From Setomelanomma holmii (taxonomy: Eukaryota > Ascomycota > Dothideomycetes > Pleosporales > Phaeosphaeriaceae), in contig ML978284.1 of NCBI GenBank assembly GCA_010015745.1, forward strand, positions 20,364 to 84,363: a stretch of 64,000 bases of DNA. The letters are read 5' to 3'. Positions 48,380 through 59,695 of the stretch are shown piece after piece. The notes under the pieces were generated by a model. That model ran no database searches, had not been told where the DNA came from, and worked only from the letters and a program-made list of their open reading frames with translations. Numbering within the stretch: position 1 is the stretch's first letter; each line of letters opens with the position of its first letter. The position numbers and the translations under genes are program-made.

Positions 48380-49869
48380 ATGGCGGTCGACTACTTCACC
48401 AACCCTCCACCAGGGCTCGACTTGACCACGTCACGTACCGCTACAAATAATGCTATCGGCATTGTCTTGTTTGTCTTATCTTTGGTGTTCGTCATTCTAC
48501 GTCTGGTGAGAATGGCCTGACTTGAACTTTCAGCTAAAGAAGCCTGTATGCTGACTCTATCCGGCACTCAGATCACTCGATTACGATTAAAGAATGAAGC
48601 GCTTGGCCTGGATGATTACCTTATGTTCGCTGGGCTAGTGTTGAACGCCGGCAATCTAGCATGCTGCATTGCAGGCGGCTTCTTCGGGCTCGGCAAACAC
48701 ATATGGTCTCTTGGACCATACGAGATGCGACAGATCACAATTGTATGATTCCGACGCCAATCTCAAATCTCTTGACGCTGATGCAAAGAAGATCACTTTT
48801 GCATACGTGTACATATACGCTTGGAGTATATGCATTATCAAATTCTCAATCCTCGCATTGTATAGACGAATTTTTGGTCTCTCATGGCTAGGCTACTTCT
48901 GCCTGGTTCTTACAACTGGCTATCTCATCACATTTCACATTGTTCTGCCACTCTACGCAAGGCCGACCTCATACTACTGGAACCAATGGTACGGCGCGGA
49001 CGGCAAACTGCTGGTGGATGAAGCAAAGGTAAAACTTCGCAGCACGTTGGAAGAGCGACACTCATAAACCAATAGTTCTATCTAGTCACTGGAATCATCA
49101 ATCTATTCGGCGACGTTATGATCTTGATCGTGCCGGTACAGAGCGTGGTCAAGCTGCAAATGGGTCGGACGCAGAAGATCGCTATTTGCTTGATGTTCCT
49201 GCTTGGTAGCTTGTAAGAACTCATGTCCACCATTGCATGTCTGCTTCGTCAACTTACGATAATAGTGTATGCTTCGCATCCTTATACCGTATCGTAACTA
49301 TCGCGCATCTCGTCGAAACCACAGACATCAGCTGGGCAAAAAGCGACGTCTTCATCTGGAGTTCCGTCGAACCATCCGTCGGCATCATATCCGGCTGCCT
49401 ACCTACACTACGCCCTCTCCTAAAGTACATCCTCGAGACGTGGTTCAAATACGTTCCCTCGACGAACAAGTCGACCGGCAACAGCTCGCGCCCATACCCA
49501 CTCAGCCCGCTCGAGACTATCTCCAAGAAGCGCACGCGGAAGATCAACAAGAAGAACGACCTGGAGAGCACCAACTTCACCATGACAAACTTCACACAGC
49601 TCGAAGATGATGTCGATGTCGATGAGCACGGCAAGGTGGTTAGTGATAAGAAGGATCATCGCGTGACAATCACCACGGCACGAAACGATCGCGACGATTC
49701 GGGCAATTGGAGGCCAGATGAGGATGAAATGTGTCTTACGACAACAAAGATACATAGGAGTGAAAGCGAGCACAGTGCGAATGGGGAGCATGGGTTGGTA
49801 GAGAATTTGGAGCGTGATGGGATTACTATGACGACGAAGTTTGAGTGGGATGAGAATGTGAGGCGGTGA
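48380..49869 (+). CDS. PTH11/rhodopsin-like seven-helix integral membrane protein
   Basis: Five exons: 48380-48505, 48572-48742, 48789-49028, 49076-49212 and 49266-49869, giving 425 aa. The third exon could instead begin at 48792, one codon shorter; both acceptors are weak AAG sites. The hydrophobic profile shows seven membrane helices in the first 290 residues, with family landmarks LGLDDYLMFAG, ILALYRRIFGLSW and a final DVFIWSSVEPSVGIISGCLPTLRPLL, which marks the fungal 'rhodopsin domain' integral membrane family. No retinal-binding Lys is expected in this group. A long charged cytosolic tail follows. Members act as putative surface receptors; ligand unknown. A CFEM domain is absent. Confidence 0.88.
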
Positions 49870-50223
49870 TGTACAATATGCTTGACAGCGTCCGGTAGAA
49901 AACATGGAACCAGCATCTCACAATCTGCCGCATTAGCCCAGTGATACAATTTTGAAGTCTCCGTGATGTCGTTGATTCTTGACGCGGCTGTGGCGTTGTT
50001 ATCCTTGCGCGATCCGCATGCGGCGGGGAAGTCATCATGCAAGGGGTGAATGAGATGGAGGCTATTTGGACGACGTAGAAGAGCACAATGGCAGCAACGA
50101 ACAACGCGAGGACGTGTTGGTGCTGGTTGATTCGTCTAAGCCTTAAATGCTTTGCACCTCACTTATTATTTTGCGCTTGATCCTTCCACGTCGCTGCAGC
50201 AGGAAAACTGTTCACATCGTTGT
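49870..50223. other. Convergent 3' intergenic region
   Basis: This spacer separates the tails of two convergent genes. Nothing supported. Confidence 0.3.
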
Positions 50224-52679
50224 TCAAGCCTCGACTTCGAATGTGATATATCGATAGGCCGGATCGTTGTATGAGCGGTCGTAGAAAACGAGCTTAAAAG
50301 TGTCCGTGCCAGCTTCGCGACCGTAGAACTCGAATCTGTACAGGTCTGGCAAGTCGTCCTCGCCTTCATCCCTGGTCGCTTGGCTCTTTAAGTCCGGTCG
50401 AGTGTTATTCTTATAGACTTGATAGTCCAAGAGGAAGACGTTCTGCCGGTTGATGTTAGCGAACTTATCGGTGGTGTGCGTGAGGCAACTTACGCCACTG
50501 GTGTAGGACCAGTCAACATCCAGAACGTTCTCGGCCTATACTATTGTCAGCATTCACCCGAGAGACTCATGTATGTTCATCAAAGGCAAGAGACGCCTAC
50601 CTGAACAGAGTAGGTTGTTTTCGTGCCCACTTTCGTCTTGATAATCTGGTGGTCAGATCGATTGGCTGAACGGTTCCCAACCTTGACCTCGGCGTGCTCT
50701 TTGGAAAGCGAAAGCTTCAACACCTTCTCTAGTGTGTCGGCAGTCTGAGCAGTCTGCAAGCCAGAACCGAAGCAGTATAGTAGATTCCGTCCAACCAAAG
50801 CGGTTGAGTGCGCCAATCCATCCATGCTGACACTAACAATGCGTTTCTGAGCTAGATCGTCTGCGCTCGGCCCTCCACCCAAATCGCCGTCACCATACAT
50901 GCCCATGCGCTCAGCCGCCGCTTTCTGGAAGTCGGGGAGAATTCGCCAGTCAAGGTAGACTTGTGCGCCATCTAGGCCAGTTAGAACCCAAGACACTTCT
51001 CCCTGGCGACCTGCATTCTCGTTGATGTCTCCCGCGTCGGTGTCCTTGATGGGAGAGGATGCCTGTTGAATTGGGAACAGAAACTTGGTTTTCTGCGATA
51101 GCTCGACGAGTGAAGAACCAAGCTTGTCTGCATCCAGAGAGAAGTCTTTCTCGTCTAGCTGCAGGTTGAGGTCTTCAGGCGTCTTGTACCACGAGTAGCT
51201 ACCATTCATCATGTTGTCAAGCTCGCCTAAGATACCGCCATGCTCTTCGCTCAAGTTGCCCTCCTTGCCACTGCTCTTTCTCACGTCTTTCGTGGTTCCG
51301 GTGTAGCGGTAGATGCTTCCATCCGAGTCGTCCCACTCCTCTTTTCTATTGCCATGGCACTTCTCTTTCTCATCTGGTGGATTGTTCCAGAAACTAAGCG
51401 GATGCGAACCTTGCTCGCGATCGATAGCCGTTACGACGTAGTGATCTAAATCACCCCTGCCTATGTATGGGCCAGCGCATGCGTCGTACACTAGATCTCG
51501 AAATTGAAGGAATACATGGGATCCAAAGTGTGATCGATGCTCGTCTAGCTTATCTATGTGTAAGCCAGGCGCCGCTTCTGTTGCAAACGGATTGTTGCAG
51601 TCCTGGCGATTCCCATTCTCGTCGATGGAGAACCCGACAAGGGGTGTGTCGCGCAAGAAGCCGAATGGCCTCATGAATATCGGAATGAGACTGTCGCGAT
51701 CTTTCGCATTTTGGCACGCCAGACCCATGCAGAGACCGAGAATGCCAGTCTGATCGAAGCAATTGACCTTAGGCTTGCTTCTTTCGTATCGTAGGTTGTA
51801 CAGCTTCTGAGTTTCTTCTGGAGCCGTGCCCATCAAGACAGTCCAGATGCGCAAGAACTTGCCCAGCTCGAATGGACGTCCCGCGCCACTAGTATAGGCA
51901 TAACTGCCATGGTTTCTCTCGTAGACGAAGCCGCTGTCGAAGACTCGATTCGTGACAGCCGTAAGATACGGTTGATTCATGTCGGGCAGGATTTTACCAT
52001 TCTTTGGGCCCAGAGCGAATCGTAGCAGGTTGATCGGGACACCTTCAAGCCGGAGGAATCTTGGTAAGGCGGGGCAGATAGCATATAGCTCAATGGGAAT
52101 GGGGTAGTCGTGGAGCGTAAAGTCTCCCTGTTCGAGACCTTCGTTGCCGTCCCAAGGTTTGCCATCCACGAGGATTTCCTCGTTGACCGCGAAGTCTGAC
52201 CGGGAAAATGGCTTTAGAACAAAATGAAAGCCTAGGGTAAGAACAAACGCCCAAGGCTCATCTGCCGCGCGGACGGGGCCGGAAGTTGCAAAGTGCTTTA
52301 ACGATACGTTCGTGAAGTCGCATGACAATAGTTGTTCGTCCGCTCCGGCCTTGTACGACAGGTCGTCGGTCACCGCCATCCGAGTCCAGCCAGAGCCTCG
52401 TCCATAAGTTTCCATCACGTTCAGCTCTGCGTAAGACTTGGATAGTTTTCCGCTAATGGGATCCCGCCATCCCTTGCCCGCGAAGTTCACGCGAAGGTTG
52501 ACGCCCTTTTCCGCAGTCAGTGCATTGATCACTACGACGTTTGTTTGGTCCTGGGTAGTCCATAGAGAAGGATTCGATGGCTCATATCTTGGGGCACAGC
52601 CGCGTTCGTTCACAGCGGGAGAGAGCGCATTGCCTAGCAATTGTACGCTTCGTACAGTCCATTTGGCTTTTGAAGCCAT
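50224..52679 (-). CDS. Large orphan protein of unknown function with a chagasin-like C-terminal stretch
   Basis: Exons 50601-52679, 50494-50535 and 50224-50442 (introns 65 and 51 nt) encode 779 aa. The ATG at 52679 is the first; TTG upstream was ignored. No signal peptide, membrane helix or named domain is seen in the first 640 residues, which look like a soluble beta-rich fold with a disordered acidic insert near residues 460-520. The C-terminal 75 residues (YRFEFYGREAGTDTFKLVFY, then a YITFEVEA ending) follow the strand pattern of chagasin-type cysteine-protease inhibitors (F-x-F..., G-T-x-x-x-x-L-x-Y-x-R...). The NPTTGY loop of that family is missing, so the likeness is weak. The tiny 14-codon middle exon is supported by both splice sites and phase. 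Confidence 0.7.
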
Positions 52680-54824
52680 CTGTATCAAAAGTTCTCGGCG
52701 AAAAGATGATGGAAAGAGCAACGTGATATGTACGAGGCGATTTAGCGATTTCTGGGCGTGGCAATGCGAGGCCGTAAACGAGAGTCTCTTGAACTTAACA
52801 CAACTAGGAAGCCAGATATATATACATATATACTCGTCTTGGTCGCACGACTGCTCTTCTCTGCGGTCAACGCCTCGATATCATAACATAGCTGAAAAGC
52901 ATGCATCTCTCCTAGAAATTGTTATTCAAGGCATAACACGGCCTCACGTCTGGTGCGTGCGCAGCGTTCTCCGGCGAATCCGAACCGTGTCGACCGTGTC
53001 TTGACAAAGACAAGCGACTTGTCATCCAAGTAAAGGCATGGCTTCTTACGCCTCTGCGCTTTGAGCACCTGTGAAGCTACTTTGGGATGTGTTCAGCCCA
53101 CATGACGGACACAATTGAGGCGGTAGTTGGAAATGGCTCGGGCCGCTGCAGGGTAGGATGAAGTGTGGCCGTTCGGGGCGAGCGACGTATTCTGACTATG
53201 GCTTCAAATCGAAAAGCGTCCTGCACATGGAGCAGCTGTAGTGGGGCTTTCAGTGTGACAAGACGACTGTGGCTGCATCCACGAATAGATTTGCCGAGGT
53301 ACCTCGCCGCTTTTGGATTAACGACTTGTCTAGATGTCCTTACCACTATTTGCCCGCGGGCATCTCGCTTCTTCGCACCTGGCGTATCGCTGACAAATCG
53401 GAAGACATCGATCAGCAGTCTTGGGCGCCATAGTTGATGCGCTTTGGTGACATTGCTTCCCGTTGATGCAGAGGGTTTCGACTTCCCCAGACAGCCCCGC
53501 ACCAGGCAGAGATTGTAGTTTGGCGCGAGTATCCAGGCCTGTTCACATCCGAAGCGAAGGCAGACGATAGAAAATGCTCGTCGACCGGGATCACATCTTC
53601 TTCAGCGTGTCGGGGCGAAGTAAGACAATCCTGAAACGAACCTGGTCGTGGCTCCTCTAGTCTTTGGTCGTAGATACCTATGTCTACCGTACCGTCAACG
53701 ACTGCCTTCGCGATTGCATCAGCACTCACGGCAGGCAGCATCAAACACGAAGGGTAGTCGTAGTGCTTGAGCTTGAGATCACCATGCACATGAGCTTAAG
53801 ATCACCATGCACATGTGCTTGCCGGTTTACAGGTCCGCCCCTTAGATCAAGTGGAAGCACTCCACGATCGCGCAAACTCCAGTCGGGATCTCTGACATTT
53901 TCTCACCACCGTGTTATTCCTTGGGTATCGTACCCAGTGCATCGGCCGGCGCATTCGGCTCAAAAACAACCATGTCCCGTCTGGCGCAGCTTCTCCTCAT
54001 GCTCGTAGCAGCATTTCCTTTTGTGCTTCCGCAATGGACGATGAAGCACATTCGAGTCGTAGACGGGTTAAGAAGGTCATTAATCCCAACGATAATCACC
54101 AGTTCGGGAACAACCAGACTACATTTTCGCACACATCGAATCTGACGAAGTAATGGGATGGATCTCCTGCGTTGGACGAATGGTGAGCTACGCGCAGTCT
54201 AGCTCCGCGGGTGTAGATCATGACAATTGACTGGAACATTCCAACAGGCCACCAGCGATCAACCGCGACTGTACGCTCAACGGCATGATGGACAGAGGCG
54301 ATGTTGAGGCTGGCAAGCTTTTTACCCCTCTCCGCGCGTTGGCACACAGCGACTTCCTCGACGTTGGTGGTAGGTTGTGGCTGCGACCGGAAGAGTACTG
54401 AATTTACTGACTTCGACAAGAGCTCACGCGGTGGGGAGTATTGCGGAAAACCCCCCAATTGCGACATGGGAATGGAAAAGATTCATTCGGCCTCGAGGCT
54501 TACTTGAATGCCAAGGGCATCTCATCATCAAAGCAAGACTGGGACTGTGTCCGCATCACACATGGCAATCCGGACCGTAATCTCGACAGTCAGACGGATT
54601 CCAATCCTTGAGATGCAAAGCAACAGCTACGTGCGACTGGAGAATTGTATCATATGGCCATGAACTCTCGAGATGGCGTCATTATCATTGCGAAGCAGTA
54701 CTCTCCCTAACATCAAAGCCAGTATCGTCGACCACCGGTATCAGCCGACCAGTACCCAGAATTACGATCCACTCCTGATATCCTCTGGCTGGCTTAGAAG
54801 GCAAAGCACGAGCAAGGTGCTTAT
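52680..54824. other. 2-kb gene-poor region
   Basis: Only short frames occur here (for example 53412-53789 minus, 54096-54467 minus), none with a domain. A 23-bp tandem duplication lies inside (separate entry). The region may hold decayed coding sequence, but nothing could be traced. Confidence 0.35.
53771..53816. repeat. 23-bp tandem duplication
   Basis: Two adjacent 23-bp units share GATCACCATGCACATG and the start GCTT, with differences at two positions, followed by a partial third unit (GCTT). Confidence 0.75.
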
Positions 54825-55257
54825 TTGAACCTCATCGTCACATGGTGTGTGACCAATGGCAGATCGCAGCGAGCATTGGCGAGGGCGCTTGATCCTAATG
54901 GGGATGCGCCTATTTCACAGCGTGTCCTACAGCCGTATCCATGTGCGGGATGGATAGCAGAGTCGACTGAGGGTAGGGCTGTGATTGGTAAGCTTGAGTG
55001 TTTGTCGTGTCGCTCGTCATACGAAGCTAACACGTCTCTCAGGCACACCGAATGGATCAGAAATCTCGTACTTTTCGGCGCAGCATAAACCGGAGCTTGG
55101 TAGCCGGCACACCAGGAGGATCGAGGCCTTCGCAGCTGATACGAAGGCTTCTGACATGTATGAACCTTCCATCGCTTGGGAGATTGAGGGTGTAGATATG
55201 GTGCCTTCGCGTGGCGACCTGGAGCTTGGAAAAGCTCTAGAAAACAGCTTGAGATAA
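54825..55257 (+). CDS. Hypothetical protein, 5' end unresolved
   Basis: Two open segments, 54825-54987 and 55043-55257, join over a 55-nt GTAAGC...CAG intron in phase and give about 125 residues to a TAA. No ATG opens the first segment, so the coordinates mark the open frame rather than a start; an upstream exon or a truncated gene is likely. The second exon reads AVIGTPNGSEISYFSAQHKP, then IAWEIEGVDMVP, with strands and turn spacing of a folded domain, and faintly resembles the tail of unnamed fungal proteins. It converges on the HET pseudogene 14 bp away. Confidence 0.4.
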
Positions 55258-55271
55258 GCAAGAGGCGTTGC

Positions 55272-56711
55272 TCATATAAGATTGAAGATCACAACACCAC
55301 CATCGCCCTTGGTTTTGAGGGAGCTCTGCACAGCTTCGCCATTCGCGATGCTTGTAACGTATGCGGTGCCGACGAACGCGTATGATTCTCCTATTTTCCG
55401 GAGTATGACTGAAATCTTAAGTCCTGAGATGACTGCTAGCATATCGTTGTGTTGCATAAGTGATGGTCCGAGGCCTATGTGACCGTGCTTGGTGATGAAA
55501 AGCTTCCTATGCCGCCAATGACATCGTCCAGTGCTATCTTCTGTTCTCATGTCGTATTCGCTATGGCAATGTTCCCGGATAACACTGGCCAGCGACTGCA
55601 TCATGTCTCTTACTTTGGGACTCACCTGTAGTTGTGGTAGAATGGCTTCAGCCGAACCAAGAGGTCGGAATAATTTTAGAGCCAAAGCTTCCCAGTCTCC
55701 TAGGCTGACGTCAATAGATTGGACATACAGTAGGGTGCGCAAGAAGCGGAATGCTCTCGAAGTCAAGAAATCAGTTCCGTCGAGGTCGACCTGGCCTGGC
55801 GAAGGGTCTGGTAAGGATACATGCTGAGCCCAGAAGGCAACAATGTTACTGATGCTTTCAGGAAGATCTGACAACATCAGGTCCTGCGTAGTGAAATGAG
55901 TCACATGGTCCACCTCGACTCCATGCAGCTTTAGAGTGCGCCGCTGGTAATCGATGACGTGGGCGAAATCCAAGATCCCTGTAGATGGTCCGCGACCTCT
56001 GTCCAGTCCTAAGAGTGGCTCAAGTTGCGTCCACTGACCCCAGTCCGGCACCCAGGAAGGCAACGCTACCGCAGTCTCGCTCGGAGGGCTCGTATGATTG
56101 ACATGCGCTAGTAGTTGCTGGGTGTTACCACACTCGACAAAGAGGCATGCAAGCTCGAAGAAAAGTTGTGGTACCGGCTTTGCATAGTCTGGCACAACGC
56201 GTTCAAGTCTTGTACAAAAGTCGATTGGGTCATTTCGCGAAAGCGCAAGAACGGCCTATATGCGATCTCGTGGGTCCGAACAATAAAGTTCACCTGCGAA
56301 TCGAATTGCCGTTTGAAAACCCCAGACGTTTCTCGCGCACCATCTTGGACCCTGGAAGTTGCGGTCTAATAGCCACTTGCTCCATGGCGCATGCAGATAG
56401 ATGAAGTTGATTTGAGCTTTGCCCCAGACGGCAATGGCTCGTCTTGCCATGAACAGCTCCTGAACGACCTAGTAGCAATCAGTAAAGATATCGTTATTGA
56501 ACGTCATAACAATGTTACTTTCCCATAGGCGCGTGAACCACTCGCTCTTTGCAATTTCTTCCATCTGTGGCCGTACGAGCTCATCGGTACCAATCATATA
56601 TGGAGGTCGGACCATTGACCTCAGTGCATTGAAAGTCGAGAGAGCAATGTCTTGAGGATCCGGGCCTAGCCAGACCAATACCTGCTGTGCTTTTGCATAT
56701 ATGTCGCCCAT
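55272..56711 (-). pseudogene. Decayed HET-domain (heterokaryon incompatibility) protein gene
   Basis: The HET-domain second half is readable: MGDIYAKAQQVLVWLGPDP, then EWFTRLW, VVQELFMARRAIAVWG, and the region up to DPRDRI. A TAG (56256-56258) then replaces the expected Tyr before AVLALSRNDP, and the frame continues open to a TAA at 55272. The intron after W at 56469-56522 has the right acceptor, length and phase, but its donor reads GAAAGT instead of GTAAGT. The N-terminal HET motifs (Y-x-x-L-S-Y-x-W-G, and the W-I-D-A-x-C-I-N-Q strand) are absent upstream; only a weak splice-linked segment to about 56850 remains. In life the family triggers cell death on non-self fusion. One stop, one donor loss and a missing 5' part together argue for a dead gene. 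Confidence 0.75.
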
Positions 56712-57536
56712 GATGCTGACTTGATCATATCGCGTATCGACGTGTTAGACTTACCGCTGAATCTGAAACGACTGTCTAAAACGATGAAAAGGGCGTGTAA
56801 ACATGCGATGGAGGATGTTTTTCCAGGCGCCGCATGTAACAGTAGTTCCAGTCGCGGTTCCAAGCTCTTGAGACGTCTAAACAGATCGGCATGAACCCGT
56901 GGCGCAGTATATCGCACTGGATACGTGATAATAGAGAGCAACTACACTTGTTAGGTAGTTTTGCTTGATGGAGAGTGATGTGGAGTGGTGGGATGGAGAA
57001 CGGAAACTGGTGCCTGTGCGAAGCCACAATCCCCGCATGGCCAAGCGAACGACTCTTCCCGACCATGCACTCTATGGCGCATCCTGAACGTCCTTGTACT
57101 CGTACTTTTCGTAAGGCAATCGATCTGCTTGCGCGTTCATTCCGGTGGTTGCCTAGCATCGCAGGGCAGCCATTGCGATTCTATGGTTCGGGCGCACCAG
57201 CCACACCTGTTGCGCGTTTTGCACATTGCGGGTATTTGTTGCACCGAATTTGCACAATTTGTGTGGCTGAAATGTCTCCACCGGAGATTAACCTGCATAA
57301 TTGCACTCGACATTACACTTCGTCCGCAACAATGATAAGAAGGGGTTTGATGATGGCACGTTTTCGTCCCAGTGCGCAGGTATATAGTGGGAAGGCGTCC
57401 AGAGGTTTTGCAACACAACTTTTCAACAACTTACGTTCCAAACGCCAAAGCCTACGCAATTCCTGCACAGCACTTTAGCGCATCTCACTTCGAATACAAG
57501 GGCCCCCATTTGCACAGTCCAGTCGGCTTAGCCAGA
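56712..57536. other. Intergenic region and 5' remnant of HET gene
   Basis: The first 150 bases may hold an upstream HET exon fragment. The rest should include the SDR promoter; an in-frame leader upstream of the SDR ATG looks non-conserved. Confidence 0.3.
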
Positions 57537-58553
57537 ATGGGAAAGACATACACGGGTGTTGCGGACTTCCAACCTGCGAGAGACATTCCTTCGCTTAGCG
57601 GCAAGATCATCCTTGTTACAGGAGGTGCGTCGAATACATCTTTCCTTGTATATATTCCCTCTAACTCTACGTTAGGCACCGCAGGTCTTGGCAAGGGATC
57701 TGTGAGAGCATTCGCAGAGCACAATCCTGAGCACATATACTTCACCGGACGCAATGCTGCCGCCGCCAAAAAGCTCATCGCCGACATCAAGTCCAAACAC
57801 CCCGGCGTCGCATTGACATTCATCGAGATGGATCTCTCCTCCCTGCGATCTGTCAAGACCGCAGTTGTGAAAGGCTTCAAGCACGACCATCTTCACATCT
57901 TGATGAACAACGCCGGCATCATCGCCAAACCTCCAATCGTCAGCGTTGACGGCTATGAGATTCAATTCGCGACCAATCACCTCGGGCACGCGATGCTCAC
58001 CAAGCATCTTCTCCCCTATCTCTTGAAGGCCGCCGAAGAGCCGAATTCTGATGTTCGCGTCATTGCCAACACAAGCGATGGCTACGAAGGCCACCGCATG
58101 ATCAAGGGCGGCATTGCCTTCGATGTGCTCGAGAAGCGAAGCGGAATGAACAGATGGTTCCTTGGACCATGGCAACGCTATGGACAGTCCAAGCTCGCCA
58201 ACATTCTGTACGCAGCGGAGCTTGCGCGTAGACACCCAAACATTACCAGTGTTGTGATCCACCCTGGTGTTGTCAGGACGCCTATGTACGACGATTTACA
58301 AGGCTGGAATGGACTGTTCACTGTGGTCACTTGCTGGCTGAACGGTGTCAAGGTCGTGACGCCGGACGAGGGTATCTTGAATCAGCTGTGGTGTGCTGCA
58401 GGCGCCAAGAAGAGTGAGCTGAGGAACGGTGGGTTTTATAGGCCGGTTGGGATTGATTCGACTGCGGACCTGAAGGGTGAAGGAGCGAATGTGGAGCTGG
58501 CAGCCAAGTTATGGGAGTGGACAGACGGTGTGCTAGCTAAGTTTCCAAACTAG
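57537..58553 (+). CDS. Short-chain dehydrogenase/reductase (retinol-dehydrogenase-like)
   Basis: Exons 57537-57624 and 57676-58553 encode 321 aa. The 51-nt intron divides by three and lacks a stop, so an unspliced reading adds 17 residues into the cofactor loop; splicing restores the Rossmann motif TGGTAGLG (about residues 28-35). Further landmarks are NNAGI, the active-site YGQSK (Tyr and Lys three apart) and HPGVVRTPM. These define a classical SDR of the RDH/WW-oxidoreductase-like group using NAD(P)H; the substrate is unknown. No membrane helix or signal is seen. The start at 57537 was preferred to a non-ATG leader upstream. Confidence 0.88.
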   Translation: MGKTYTGVADFQPARDIPSLSGKIILVTGGASNTSFLVYIPSNSTLGTAGLGKGSVRAFAEHNPEHIYFTGRNAAAAKKLIADIKSKHPGVALTFIEMDLSSLRSVKTAVVKGFKHDHLHILMNNAGIIAKPPIVSVDGYEIQFATNHLGHAMLTKHLLPYLLKAAEEPNSDVRVIANTSDGYEGHRMIKGGIAFDVLEKRSGMNRWFLGPWQRYGQSKLANILYAAELARRHPNITSVVIHPGVVRTPMYDDLQGWNGLFTVVTCWLNGVKVVTPDEGILNQLWCAAGAKKSELRNGGFYRPVGIDSTADLKGEGANVELAAKLWEWTDGVLAKFPN

Positions 58554-58620
58554 TTGAAATATGCTAAGGCTGGTATCGCATTGCCTTTCGTCATGGAGCT
58601 ATGTTTATAATCCTACGCTG

Positions 58621-59695
58621 TTACAATTGGCCAAGCGCTCGAATATCGACATAGTTGAAGCCGAAGAGGGTCTGATCATACGCGTAGCCGATCGTCGTGT
58701 CAGCTATGACAGTCAGCTTTGATGTCGGGAACTTAGCATCAAATCTCCACTTACCATAATGATAGTACAGTAAAAATTTTCCATCGTCCACAAGCACGCC
58801 TTGACCACCCGGCGCGTAGACATTACCATGGCTGCCAAGTACCAGCGTGCCGCCATTCTCTGTCGAACAATTCTTCCCAGCCTTGTCAAAGAATGGCCCA
58901 CTGGACGGTGTCGCGCGACACACCATGATCTTGTACTCATCGCCTGGTGCTTCGAGCTCGTCTGCCGGGTTACAGCACGCCACAGAATAGAAGAACATGT
59001 AGTAATACTTGGTGCCAGCAACTTCCCACCATAAGAGAAAGCCACCTTCCGTGAGTGAAACATGGTCCTGCGGATGCGCAGGATACGTCGAGTTGTAAGG
59101 CAACTGCTTGGGTGCTTCGCCGCTCCACTTCAGATAATCGTCGGTAAGCGAGGTCTGAAACACGCCGTCCCATGCTGAACCAAATGTACATCTATTGTCG
59201 CATGTATCGCATTCACGGAAGAAGTTCGCATCGATGATGTTGTATGCGCTTGACTTGGGCACGCCTACACTGCCATGATCGGTCCACGATCCAGGGTTTC
59301 CCAGTCTTGCTCTTCGCGACACCAATGTCTGAGCCCTGGTAGCCGTTCTTGCTGACGCTGTAGTACGCATAGAATTGATCATTGGTGAAGAACACGTCGG
59401 GAGCCCACAGCTCTTGGTCGTCGCGCAACTTGATGGTAGAGCCGTCGGGAAGCATGGCACCTTCGTAAGTCCAGGGGCCGGTCAGCGCAGGTACACTCGC
59501 AATCGCGATATTGCCGAGCTTGGAGAAGCGCAGCCAGGTTCCATTGCTACGGCGGATAACGGCAGGATCATGGACAGCGGTGCAGTTCCCAGTGCATGGT
59601 TCTGGTGGTGGGAAGGACGATGTTTGCCTAAACTTCAGAGCAGAGGTAGGCCCAGCAAGTCCAAGAGCAGCTGTGATAAGTTGAGAAGTCCACAT
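58621..59695 (-). pseudogene. GH43 endo-arabinanase-like gene with a single-base frameshift
   Basis: The N-terminal frame (59695 to about 59303) has a signal peptide (MWTSQLITAALGLAGPTSA), the GH43 start HDPAVI and LWAPDVFF. The rest reads in another frame from about 59299: GSWTDHGSVGVP, SAYNIIDANFF, TEGGFLLWW, and the final GFNYVDIRALG. The switch lies in a GGG run at 59300-59302; one G fewer would read SKTGNPGSW and join the two frames. A 51-nt intron at 58704-58754 (no stop, divides by three) is spliced in the family reading. Intact, the enzyme would be a secreted arabinan endo-1,5-alpha-L-arabinosidase acting on pectin side chains. A sequencing error cannot be told from a true loss. Confidence 0.8.

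Noticed and set aside
30928..49869. Secondary-metabolite cluster around the TRI12-type pump, Zn2Cys6 factor, nitrilase and receptor
   Set aside because: No backbone synthase is present, and the genes are interleaved with unrelated ones and spread over 19 kb.
53412..53789. Minus-strand 125-codon frame in the gene-poor stretch
   Set aside because: It contains part of the 23-bp tandem duplication, has no domain, and no splice partner could be found.
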